Assembly (NCBI GenBank): GCA_934230115.1
Contig: CAKQEI010000022.1
Location: 1 to 33,711 of the forward strand
Length of the DNA: 33,711 nt
Reading direction: 5' to 3'
Source of the DNA: an uncultured Prevotella sp.
Lineage (GTDB): Bacteria > Bacteroidota > Bacteroidia > Bacteroidales > Bacteroidaceae
The notes under the pieces are model-generated. The model searched no databases and was not told the origin of the DNA. It saw only the letters and a list, made by a program, of their open reading frames with translations. The position numbers and the translations under genes are program-made. Below are positions 27,529 to 33,711 of the stretch, piece after piece (the stretch's first letter is position 1; each line of letters begins with the position of its first letter).

Positions 27529-28383
27529 TTATTTGTTCTTGTATGTGATGTGGTCGATAAGACGTATCGGTGTCTTGCCACAATACACAGTTATACAGCC
27601 TGCTATGTAGTCGCTGTCCTCCCAGTTCTCCACGTCGAGCAAGGTGTTGCCATCCACAATCGAGAAGTATTCCACCTCAAGACCGTCCACAGCATTAATG
27701 TCGCTCACCACCTTGTCGTGGGTCTCCTTCAGAGTGTGGGTCTTGCCATACTCCACACTATTCTTCAATGCCTCATAAATCTTTGGGGCAATGGCACGCT
27801 CGTCGGCAGAAAGCAAGGTATTGCGCGAACTCTTGGCAAGCCCGTCCGCCTCGCGCACAGTCTCACACTCCACAATCTGGAGCTTAAGGTCGAGATAGCG
27901 CACAAGAGCCTTTATCACTGCTATCTGCTGCCAGTCCTTCTCGCCAAAATAGGCACGGTCGGGACGCACGATATAGAACAAGCGCGACACTACCTGACAC
28001 ACTCCATTGAAATGGCCCGGACGATGAGCACCCTCCATAACGGTGGTTACAGGCGGAAAAGCAAACTGGCGCTTGTCGGGAGTAGGATACATCTCTTCTA
28101 CCGATGGGGCAAACACATAGCTTGCTCCACACTCCTCAAGCAGACTGCAGTCGGCATCAAGAGTGCGAGGATAACGCTCCAAGTCGTTCTTGTCGTTGAA
28201 TTGGGTAGGATTGAGAAAAACCGAAACTACCGTCACATCATTCTCCTTAACACTACGTTTCACCAAAGAGGCGTGGCCCTCGTGAAGCGCGCCCATTGTC
28301 GGCACCAGTCCGACTGTCTTACCTTCTTTACGAACTTCAAACAACTCATTCTGAAGTTCAACAATACTTCTGAAAAGTTTCAT
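27529..28383 (-). CDS. panC: Pantoate-beta-alanine ligase
   Basis: The 284-residue protein shows the PanC nucleotide-binding HIGH-like motif [11 protein letters not shown] (27-37, with His34 and His37), [18 protein letters not shown] at 56-73, [10 protein letters not shown] near 173, YFGEKDWQQ near 190, and the late SSRNTLLS motif. It joins pantoate to beta-alanine using ATP, the last step of pantothenate synthesis. Length is normal. It heads the panC-panD-dnaB unit and is divergent from the GT5-like gene. A TTATTTTG at 28443-28436 on the minus strand is an imperfect candidate -7 element. Confidence 0.97.
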   Translation of the reverse strand: MKLFRSIVELQNELFEVRKEGKTVGLVPTMGALHEGHASLVKRSVKENDVTVVSVFLNPTQFNDKNDLERYPRTLDADCSLLEECGASYVFAPSVEEMYPTPDKRQFAFPPVTTVMEGAHRPGHFNGVCQVVSRLFYIVRPDRAYFGEKDWQQIAVIKALVRYLDLKLQIVECETVREADGLAKSSRNTLLSADERAIAPKIYEALKNSVEYGKTHTLKETHDKVVSDINAVDGLEVEYFSIVDGNTLLDVENWEDSDYIAGCITVYCGKTPIRLIDHITYKNK

Positions 28384-28547
28384 CTTAACTATTTTTTTAA
28401 AAGCCTATGGCTTGTCGTCTTTTCAATTATCGGTGCAAAATAACAACTTTTTTCTTAAATATAAAAGAATAACTCTAAAAATATATCAAAACAACCTATT
28501 AATTAGCGTTATTCAAGAAAAACAACCGATATATGAACTTTTTTTTG

Positions 28548-28555
28548 TACCTTTG
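28548..28555 (+). promoter_or_regulatory. Putative -7 element for the GT5-like/DUF4270 unit
   Basis: TACCTTTG followed by CA is a strong match to the -7 consensus. A leader of about 80 bases would follow. No TTTG is found at the ideal -33 position. The leader contains a repeated pair GCGCATG...ATGCAAAC (28567-28589 and 28599-28616). Confidence 0.5.
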
Positions 28556-28642
28556 CAGTCGGACGTGCGCATGTACACATCATGCAAACCTATCTGTTGC
28601 GCATGACTATGCAAACGCCCAACATAAAAATACATAAAGAGC

Positions 28643-29440
28643 ATGGCAAAGAAAATCTTATTCATCAATCAGGAAATATCCCCGTATGTTCCAGAGTCTC
28701 CACTTTCAGTAATGGGAAGAGATCTTCCAAGCAAGATGCAGGAAGAAGGATTGGAAATCCGCACATTCATGCCTAAATGGGGCAACATCAACGAGCGTAG
28801 AGGTCAGCTGCACGAGGTGATTCGTCTGTCGGGCATGAACCTCGTCATCGACGATACCGACCACCCGCTGATTATCAAGGTGGCTTCCATACCGCAGACA
28901 CGACTCCAGGTTTACTTCATCGACAACGACGACTATTTCCTTAAGCGCAAGATGGCTACCGACGACAATGGTGAGGAATACGACGACAATGGCGAGAGAG
29001 CCATCTTCTTTGCACGTGGCGTTTTGGAGACTGTCAAGAAGCTCCGCTGGTCGCCCGATGTAATCCATTGCCAGGGATGGATGGCCTACATAGTGCCTCT
29101 GTTCATCAAGGCTGCCTACAACACCGAGCCGGCATTTGCCGAGACTAAGGTTGTCACTTCTGTGTTCAAGGATGGACTCACCAAGAATATTGGCGACAAC
29201 TTCAAAAACTGCCTTGTGTTCAAGGACATCACTGTTGACAGCCTGTCCGACTATAAGGACGACTTCGACTATATGGAGTTCTGCAAGCTCGCTATCGACA
29301 ACAGCGATGCCGTGGTTGAAGCCGAGGATGGTGCCAACCCTGAGCTTATCGAATACGCCAAGAGCAAGGGATTACCCGTACTTGCCTATCCCGGAGAAGA
29401 TTACACCGAGGCATACAAGGCGTTCTACGAGGCTCTGTAA
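28643..29440 (+). CDS. Glycogen/starch synthase N-terminal domain-only protein (GT5-like)
   Basis: The 265-residue protein resembles the N-terminal Rossmann domain of GT5 glycogen synthases: KKILFINQEISPYVPESPLS at the start, RTFMPKWGNINERRGQLHEV at about 40-60, and DVIHCQGWMAYIVPLFIK near 150. The C-terminal GT1-like domain of a full synthase (total about 480 residues) is missing. The KxGGLAD motif that binds ADP-glucose is replaced by PESPLSVMGRDLP. It is therefore unlikely to make glycogen by itself. I recall that this short form next to panC and a DUF4270 gene recurs in Bacteroidetes, so it is probably a native protein of unknown activity. Divergent from panC, upstream of DUF4270. Confidence 0.82.
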   Translation: MAKKILFINQEISPYVPESPLSVMGRDLPSKMQEEGLEIRTFMPKWGNINERRGQLHEVIRLSGMNLVIDDTDHPLIIKVASIPQTRLQVYFIDNDDYFLKRKMATDDNGEEYDDNGERAIFFARGVLETVKKLRWSPDVIHCQGWMAYIVPLFIKAAYNTEPAFAETKVVTSVFKDGLTKNIGDNFKNCLVFKDITVDSLSDYKDDFDYMEFCKLAIDNSDAVVEAEDGANPELIEYAKSKGLPVLAYPGEDYTEAYKAFYEAL

Positions 29441-29486
29441 TTAGAGGGAGTAGAAAATAGAAAAACCAATAATATTTGTATATATT

Positions 29487-30935
29487 ATGAACATTAAATA
29501 CTGGGCAAGCCTTGCGCTTGCCTCTTTTTTCCTTGTGTCATGCGACGATACTACCGACAACATCGGCTCGTCGCTCATCGACAATGTGGACAAACTGCAC
29601 ATCACTACCGACACGTTTACCGTATCTACACGCTCCATTGTTGCCGACTCTGTCCTCTCACGCAACATGACTGGCTATCTTGGCAAGGTGCGCGACCCTG
29701 AGACAGGAGCCTATCTCTCGAGCAGCTTCATGACTCAGTTCTATTCGCCCGAGAATTTCTCCTTCCCCGACAAGGACAGCATACAAAGCCGTGACGAGCT
29801 GGGCGAGGTAATGGCCGACTCATGCGACATCCGACTCTACTATAACGGATTCTATGGCGACTCTCTTGCCACAATGAAGATGTCGGTTTACGAGCTTACA
29901 AAGCCTGTTGAGGAACAGAAGTTTTTCTACTCTAACTTCAACCCCGAGAAGGAGTATATCAACGGCAACGAGAACAAGACTAATAAGGTGTACACCCTGG
30001 TCGACCTTAACGTCGACGAGAAAACACGCTACAGTAAAGACTATATGCCGGCAATACGCATCTCTCTCGACAAGGAATATGGCACTAAGATTCTCAAGGC
30101 TTATTACGACAATCCTAACGCCTTCAAGAATGCCTACTCCTTCATACACGATGTGATGCCTGGCTTCTACTTCAAGAGCGTGGGCGGATTAGGCTCTATG
30201 GCCTATATCTCGCTTAGCCAGCTCAACGTCTACTTCCGCCACAAGACAACTACCACTGCTTCCGACGGAACCAAGCGCGACACCATTATCACTTCGGTTG
30301 GTGCTTTCCCAGGAACAGAGGAGGTGCTTCAGACTACGACTGTGAGCAACGACAAGTCTACTCTGCAGAAGCTCGTCAGCGACAACTCTTGCACATATCT
30401 CAAGAGCCCCGCAGGCATCTTCACCGAAATGCGCATTCCAGTGAAGGATATTGTGGAGAAGCAATACATAGGCGAGGATGGCAAGACCTATAGCCATAAG
30501 AACGACACTATCAACTCGGCTAAGGTGGTGCTCACTCGCATCAACAACGCTCAGGACAGCGAATACACACTTGCCATTCCTCAGACGTTGCTGATTCTGC
30601 CTAAGGCCGACATGTACTCGTTCTTCGAGAAGAAGAAGGTGGCCGACTACAAGACGTCGTTCCTTGCAACCTACAATAGCTCGACCAACACCTACACGTT
30701 CAACAACATAGGCGGTCTTGTGAAGTATCTCTACGAGAATGGCGACCGGACTAAGGCCGATTGGGACAAGGTGGTTATCATACCAGTGAAAACAACCTAC
30801 AACACCACATCAACCACCAAGGAACTTATTGCCGTCAATCACGACATGTCGCTTGCAAGCACCCGACTCGTTGGTGGTCCCGAAAGCAAGTATGGCGACA
30901 TTAAGATTAGTGTCATCTACAGCAAGTTCAAATAA
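29487..30935 (+). CDS. DUF4270 family lipoprotein
   Basis: The 482-residue protein starts MNIKYWASLALASFFLVSC, a lipoprotein signal peptide with the lipidated cysteine at 19, followed by Asp-Asp, which can direct Bacteroidetes lipoproteins to a particular membrane leaflet. Downstream segments rich in beta structure (for example RSIVADSVLSRNMTGYLGKV, the DSCDIRLYY stretch and the terminal KYGDIKISVIYSKFK) match my recollection of DUF4270, an uncharacterised Bacteroidetes family. The location is the envelope; the function is unknown. It lies 46 bases after the GT5-like gene and upstream of a small ORF in what looks like one unit. Confidence 0.82.
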   Translation: MNIKYWASLALASFFLVSCDDTTDNIGSSLIDNVDKLHITTDTFTVSTRSIVADSVLSRNMTGYLGKVRDPETGAYLSSSFMTQFYSPENFSFPDKDSIQSRDELGEVMADSCDIRLYYNGFYGDSLATMKMSVYELTKPVEEQKFFYSNFNPEKEYINGNENKTNKVYTLVDLNVDEKTRYSKDYMPAIRISLDKEYGTKILKAYYDNPNAFKNAYSFIHDVMPGFYFKSVGGLGSMAYISLSQLNVYFRHKTTTTASDGTKRDTIITSVGAFPGTEEVLQTTTVSNDKSTLQKLVSDNSCTYLKSPAGIFTEMRIPVKDIVEKQYIGEDGKTYSHKNDTINSAKVVLTRINNAQDSEYTLAIPQTLLILPKADMYSFFEKKKVADYKTSFLATYNSSTNTYTFNNIGGLVKYLYENGDRTKADWDKVVIIPVKTTYNTTSTTKELIAVNHDMSLASTRLVGGPESKYGDIKISVIYSKFK

Positions 30936-30971
30936 ACCGTCTGGTCATCATATTTTTCAACATAAAGAGAA

Positions 30972-31109
30972 ATGGCAGACAACTTTCTTGAACGCCAACG
31001 ACGCGACTACGAGGAGCGCAAGCAACAATGGCAGAAGAGCAACACTAAGAAAAGCGTCAGCGTAGCGGCAATACTCAGGAAGTCGCGCGAACGCTTCAAC
31101 AATGACTGA
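30972..31109 (+). CDS. Conserved-looking 45-residue basic protein
   Basis: This short ORF reads MADNFLERQRRDYEERKQQW and continues to a C-terminus ending RKSRERFNND. It is highly charged, helical and has no membrane segment. It lies 36 bases after the DUF4270 gene and is closed 19 bases later by a strong hairpin, so it sits inside a transcribed unit. Small proteins beginning MADNYLE are common at this position in Bacteroidetes, as far as I recall, often without a reliable product name. Function unknown. Confidence 0.65.
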   Translation: MADNFLERQRRDYEERKQQWQKSNTKKSVSVAAILRKSRERFNND

Positions 31110-31127
31110 GCACATAGCTTAATATAC

Positions 31128-31176
31128 AGCAAAGGCGGATGCCCGAGACCAAAAGTCTTGAGCATCCGCCTTTGCT
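31128..31176. terminator. Strong hairpin terminator
   Basis: AGCAAAGGCGGATGC at 31128-31142 pairs perfectly with GCATCCGCCTTTGCT at 31162-31176. An inner GAGAC/GTCTTG pairing closes most of the loop. It follows the 45-residue ORF and faces the opposing gene at 31228, so it can act in both directions. Confidence 0.8.
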
Positions 31177-31227
31177 ATATTTATGCCTATGCTATCCAAA
31201 CATCCAAGCCTCACCATAGGCTTCACG

Positions 31228-32070
31228 TCAACCTCTTCTTGGCAACCATGACGTAGGAATCTCCTTGTAGTTCATATCACCGGCATCGGTCATATCTATC
31301 AGTTTCAAGTGCCACGCATCCTTTCCACGACGTTCACCATATATAAAATACACCTTGTAGGGATTGTCACGCATTATCAGATACTGATCCATAAACTGGA
31401 ATATCCTTTCATTAGCCATACACTCCCTTCCATGCAACGGAATGCCAGCCATGTCTCTGTACTTATAGAAATAATAGTTATGGCCCACTCTCAGCATGTC
31501 CATAAACCCGACACGCTCAACCACCGGCCTTCTGTCAAACTCCTGCATGGTATACAGATTCACCCATGTTGTCGTCTCCTCTCCTGCAAACACCACCTCC
31601 GCAATATTGTCGTCCGAGAGCCTCACACTCGTCAAGCCCTCCAATATCACACGATGGCTGTTGTTGCTTATGGCATATTCTCCGGTAAGATAATGCTCGC
31701 AGACGTATGCGTCCTTACTGTCAAACTCCTTTCCTCTATTCTTGTTTACAGCATAATAGGCATAAGTCACAAGGCACTCCTCCCCATTGATAGTTTTATG
31801 TATACCACCGCTCAGCGGCCTGCGCTTCTCTCCCGTGATATAATTACTGTCATGGGTAGCAATCTCCTGCATAGAGCCGCTTGCATTATCCATATACACA
31901 TACTGCTCCTTGGCTCCAACCGTCATTGCCGACCATGGAGCCCTCCTACCTACATACACAACACTCCCATTCACATTGTGCATCAAGTAGTACTTCTTTA
32001 TGCCATGCTCCGTCCTACTGGCCAACCGCCAGTTAAACCTCATATCATCGTATGTCGTATATCCCATCAT
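31228..32070 (-). CDS. Uncharacterised 280-residue protein
   Basis: I do not recognise this protein. It has no signal peptide or membrane helix and is rich in tyrosine and short beta-like segments (VYVGRRAPWSAM, EQYVYMDNASGSMQ, NYYFYKYRDMAGIPL, PYKVYFIYGERRGKDAW). It looks like a beta-rich fold and reads as if it describes only the later part of a longer ancestor, since it begins abruptly. The ATG at 32070 was chosen over GTG 32085. Directly upstream lie heptamer repeats and an Rpn gene remnant rather than a recognisable promoter, which may mean that the 5' end was lost by rearrangement. Expression is uncertain. Confidence 0.5.
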   Translation of the reverse strand: MMGYTTYDDMRFNWRLASRTEHGIKKYYLMHNVNGSVVYVGRRAPWSAMTVGAKEQYVYMDNASGSMQEIATHDSNYITGEKRRPLSGGIHKTINGEECLVTYAYYAVNKNRGKEFDSKDAYVCEHYLTGEYAISNNSHRVILEGLTSVRLSDDNIAEVVFAGEETTTWVNLYTMQEFDRRPVVERVGFMDMLRVGHNYYFYKYRDMAGIPLHGRECMANERIFQFMDQYLIMRDNPYKVYFIYGERRGKDAWHLKLIDMTDAGDMNYKEIPTSWLPRRG

Positions 32071-32086
32071 GTATCTTCGCGACACT

Positions 32087-32160
32087 TAACATTCAACATT
32101 TAACACTGTGAAAAAATATAACATTTAACACTGTGAAAATGTAACATTTAACCATGTAAA
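32087..32160. repeat. Heptamer repeat array (AACATTT/AACACTG)
   Basis: Units AACATTC, AACATTT and AACACTG recur with a 7-base period, in three blocks separated by TGAAAA-rich spacers. The array lies between the uncharacterised gene and the Rpn remnant. Related units occur at 33301-33413. Confidence 0.65.
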
Positions 32161-32240
32161 ATCTTAAAGCTTAGCAATTTCTTCCTGTGAAAGGCCTGTT
32201 GCTTTCATTATATTGTCAATAGACATCCCCATTTCAAGAA
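32120..32240. repeat. Direct repeat, left copy (Rpn tail)
   Basis: This 121-base stretch matches 33377-33497 in the same orientation. A run of about 60 bases (32143-32202), from the heptamer units through the Rpn stop codon, is identical in both; divergence is confined to the distal third. The pair flanks the PIG-L gene. Confidence 0.8.
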
Positions 32241-32341
32241 GCTTCTTGGCGATTTCCATAGCTATATTTTTCTCCTTTTACAACTCCTTTCTCTTTTGCC
32301 TGTTCAAACAAATTATCGAGTAATTCTTTATTTATTTCCAT
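32164..32341 (-). pseudogene. Rpn-family (PD-(D/E)XK putative transposase) 3' remnant, copy 1
   Basis: Read on the minus strand, the 5' part gives MEINKELLDNLFEQAKEKGV then VKGEK, and the 3' part in another frame gives MEIAKKLLEMGMSIDNIMKA then TGLSQEEIAKL and a stop. The latter is the typical C-terminal tail of Rpn recombination-promoting nuclease family proteins of Bacteroidetes. The two parts join in frame if one A is added to the A-run near 32271-32275, so a one-base deletion is likely. The nuclease domain itself is missing upstream. It is a decayed fragment. Confidence 0.7.
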
Positions 32342-32356
32342 ACCTTTATATTCAAT

Positions 32357-32416
32357 TATTGGGCATCCGCTTCGCCCTTCTCGGAACAAAGAGGTAGAAG
32401 CAGAATGCCCAAATAG
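32357..32416. repeat. Imperfect palindrome downstream of the PIG-L gene
   Basis: GGGCATCCGCTTC at 32361-32373 is an imperfect inverted match to GAAGCAGAATGCCC at 32397-32410, with further partial pairing inside. It lies 28 bases beyond the PIG-L stop codon and could terminate that transcript or be another dispersed palindromic repeat. Confidence 0.5.
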
Positions 32417-32437
32417 CCTTTAATAATTTCATTATAT

Positions 32438-33115
32438 TCAATATCTACGCAACACGACTTGGAATGCTTCTGCATAGTTACAGCCCCACTGACTTCCGCG
32501 CATAGCTGCCAAGCCTGTGATATACTCTACACTTCGAGGATGTGGATAAGGACGCATTACGCCACGATACATAGAAAGAGCCTTGCACTTAGCCTGCACA
32601 CCATTCTGACCTACCTCAACATAACAGTTAGGGCGGAATAGATTCATCGCATCGTTGATAGCCCACTCCGAACATGATGGTACTTCCATATACCAAAACT
32701 CCTTCACAGGCTTTACTGTCGGCTGACGCTGGAACAAACGTATAGCCCCCTGACAGGCCATTGAGGTTTGCAAGTGGTCGTTGTTCGTGTCAGCAGGATG
32801 ATGAGTAATCACAATATCAGGCTCGCTTTCACGGATTGCGCTCTCAATGAACTGCACCAATTTCAAGTGCGGCACAGTATTCATCTCAATATTTGGGAAA
32901 GTCGCCTCATACTTCTTGCTCACACCAACATAGTTGGTTGCAGCATCCGTGTCACCTTCTAACTCAGCATCCTAAGGACGAAAAGCCCTTGCCTTTGCCT
33001 CCGTACACATAATTGCTACATCCACTTCGTCGCCCTCATGACTCCATTTCCACATTGACGCACCAGCCCCGAGCACCTCGTCATCGGGGTGGGCCACTAC
33101 TAATAAATACTTCAT
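32438..33115 (-). pseudogene. PIG-L (GlcNAc-PI de-N-acetylase) family gene with in-frame amber stop
   Basis: Translation from ATG 33115 gives MKYLLVVAHPDDEVLGAGAS, including the zinc-binding AHPDDE motif of PIG-L deacetylases. The same frame reaches TAG at 32974-32972 after 47 codons (FRP then stop). It then continues without interruption to 32438, with the second metal motif ITHHPADTNNDH near residue 105. Full length would be about 225 residues, which fits small family members that deacetylate N-acetylglucosamine conjugates. Only one base separates this from an intact gene, so it is a recent nonsense mutation, a sequencing error or a read-through case. The downstream ATG 32923 would give a piece lacking AHPDDE. 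Confidence 0.8.
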
Positions 33116-33121
33116 ATAATT

Positions 33122-33300
33122 GATTTTAATGAATTAAAATCTTAAGAAAGAATAGTCGGTGTTCGATAAAGGGAACACCAACTCTATAGACACCTACCTT
33201 TGCAAGTGCCTATATAATATATAATGAGTAAAAAAATAAAAGATTAGAACCCCATTGCAGTATCGCTCTGCACTATGCCGCCACTCGGATGAGGCAAATA
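33122..33300. other. Non-coding gap upstream of the PIG-L gene
   Basis: The region has two small dyads (GATTTTAAT/ATTAAAATC at 33122-33141 and GGTGTTC/GAACACC at 33158-33179), a plus-strand TACCTTTG at 33195-33202, and a plus-strand mini-ORF MSKKIKD at 33224-33247. I see no convincing minus-strand promoter for the PIG-L gene. Confidence 0.4.
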
Positions 33301-33413
33301 TTGAATTTTGAATATTGAGTGTTAAATGTTAACTTGTCAGTGTGCTCATAACCCACCAAGTAAACATTTAACACTTAACATTTAACACTGTGAAAATAGA
33401 ACATTTAACCATG
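33301..33413. repeat. Inverted heptamer arrays (TTGAATT/TTAAATG and AACATTT/AACACTT)
   Basis: Units TTGAATT, TTGAATA, TTGAGTG, TTAAATG and TTAACTT run from 33301. After a 30-base spacer, AACATTT, AACACTT, AACATTT and AACACTG run in the opposite sense from 33363. The arms are partly complementary and share the 7-base period of the other arrays in the window. Confidence 0.7.
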
Positions 33414-33497
33414 TAAAATCTTAAAGCTTAGCAATTTCTTCCTGTGAAAGGCCTGTTGCCGTCACTATACTGTCAATAGGCATTCCCATTTCAAGAA
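33377..33497. repeat. Direct repeat, right copy (Rpn tail)
   Basis: This is the partner of 32120-32240 in the same orientation. It includes the shared block through the Rpn stop codon, and similarity ends abruptly after TTTCAAGAA. Confidence 0.8.
33421..33497 (-). pseudogene. Rpn-family 3' remnant, copy 2
   Basis: The minus strand encodes LEMGMPIDSIVTATGLSQEE followed by IAKL and a stop, the same C-terminal tail as copy 1 with a few substitutions. Nothing of the upstream Rpn protein is left. Immediately upstream is a TATCTTTG box (33521-33514) on the same strand. About 25 codons remain. Confidence 0.7.
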
Positions 33498-33533
33498 AAG
33501 TGTTTATCCTCTGCAAAGATATACATTATAGCT

Positions 33534-33710
33534 TTAAGATATAGTTTCAAACAATTCCCTTACTGTATATACGGGTAAAGAGGAGTTACTAAAATCCTTT
33601 TTGTTACGCGTTACAATACAATCCGCATTAGCATTAATCGCTGTTTTATTTTGAGTAGCATCTTCATAATCTTTCCAATCTGACGACAGCATTTCAACTA
33701 CAGTACGCCC
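33534..33710 (-). CDS. PIN-domain protein, C-terminal part
   Basis: The last 58 residues of a minus-strand gene that begins outside the window. The sequence DWKDYEDATQNKTAINANAD, then CIVTRNKKDF and SLPVYTVRELF, matches the C-terminal half of PIN-domain proteins. The aspartates in DYEDA and NADCIVTRNKKDF are metal ligands of the RNase site. Such proteins are often VapC-like toxins with an antitoxin gene next to them, which would be outside the window. The fragment ends with a normal TAA. Confidence 0.75.
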   Translation of the reverse strand, partial: GRTVVEMLSSDWKDYEDATQNKTAINANADCIVTRNKKDFSNSSLPVYTVRELFETIS

Positions 33711-33711
33711 T

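Noticed and set aside
33240..33300. Minus-strand peptide QYLPHPSGGIVQSDTAMGF ending at a stop, which might be the C-terminus of a lost gene
   Set aside because: Only about 19 codons between repeats, no recognisable family, so no gene fragment is claimed.

Overview
The window looks like a chromosomal segment of a member of the Bacteroidales, most likely Prevotellaceae. The reasons are the atpD-atpC-atpI-like-atpB-atpE gene order, several Bacteroidetes-restricted families (DUF4421, DUF1460-type amidase, DUF4270 lipoprotein, DUF2723), promoters with a TAnnTTTG -7 element instead of sigma-70 boxes, and weak use of Shine-Dalgarno sequences. The assignment is inferred from gene content; no 16S rRNA or tRNA gene was seen.

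Left part (1-6.0 kb, minus strand): the start of an F1Fo ATP synthase operon (atpD, atpC, a four-helix atpI-like gene, atpB, first 22 codons of atpE), preceded by a probable nhaD-pfkA unit (Na+/H+ antiporter and 6-phosphofructokinase). A divergent promoter region separates this from a plus-strand group (6.3-10.9 kb): NudC, a Gfo/Idh/MocA oxidoreductase, a REPIN-like palindrome doublet, DUF4421, a DUF1460 amidase-like protein and a small two-helix membrane protein.

Middle (10.9-18.0 kb, minus strand): a DUF2723 GT-C-like membrane protein, a polysaccharide deacetylase overlapping it by 4 bases, and queG; then a perR-reverse rubrerythrin oxidative stress pair with a consensus promoter and an adjacent dyad; then a thioredoxin-fold lipoprotein. 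A divergent region with a 56-base near-perfect palindrome leads to a plus-strand unit (18.1-25.4 kb): cyclophilin-type PPIase, an 88-residue unknown protein, and an AddA-like/AddB-like helicase-nuclease pair. This unit converges on panC-panD-dnaB (minus) across an intergenic gap filled by an inverted heptamer repeat array. Divergent from panC is a unit of a GT5 N-domain-only glycogen-synthase-like protein, a DUF4270 lipoprotein and a 45-residue protein, closed by a strong hairpin.

Right end (31.2-33.7 kb): an accessory, decaying zone with an unrecognised 280-residue protein, two copies of the C-terminal tail of an Rpn/PD-(D/E)XK putative transposase gene flanking a PIG-L deacetylase gene that carries an in-frame amber codon, many 7-base-period repeats, and the 3' end of a PIN-domain gene. 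The best candidates for under-described biology are the non-coding elements (REPIN-like doublet, giant palindrome, heptamer arrays) and the conserved but unexplained small or partial proteins (88-residue AddA partner, catalytically doubtful GT5 domain).
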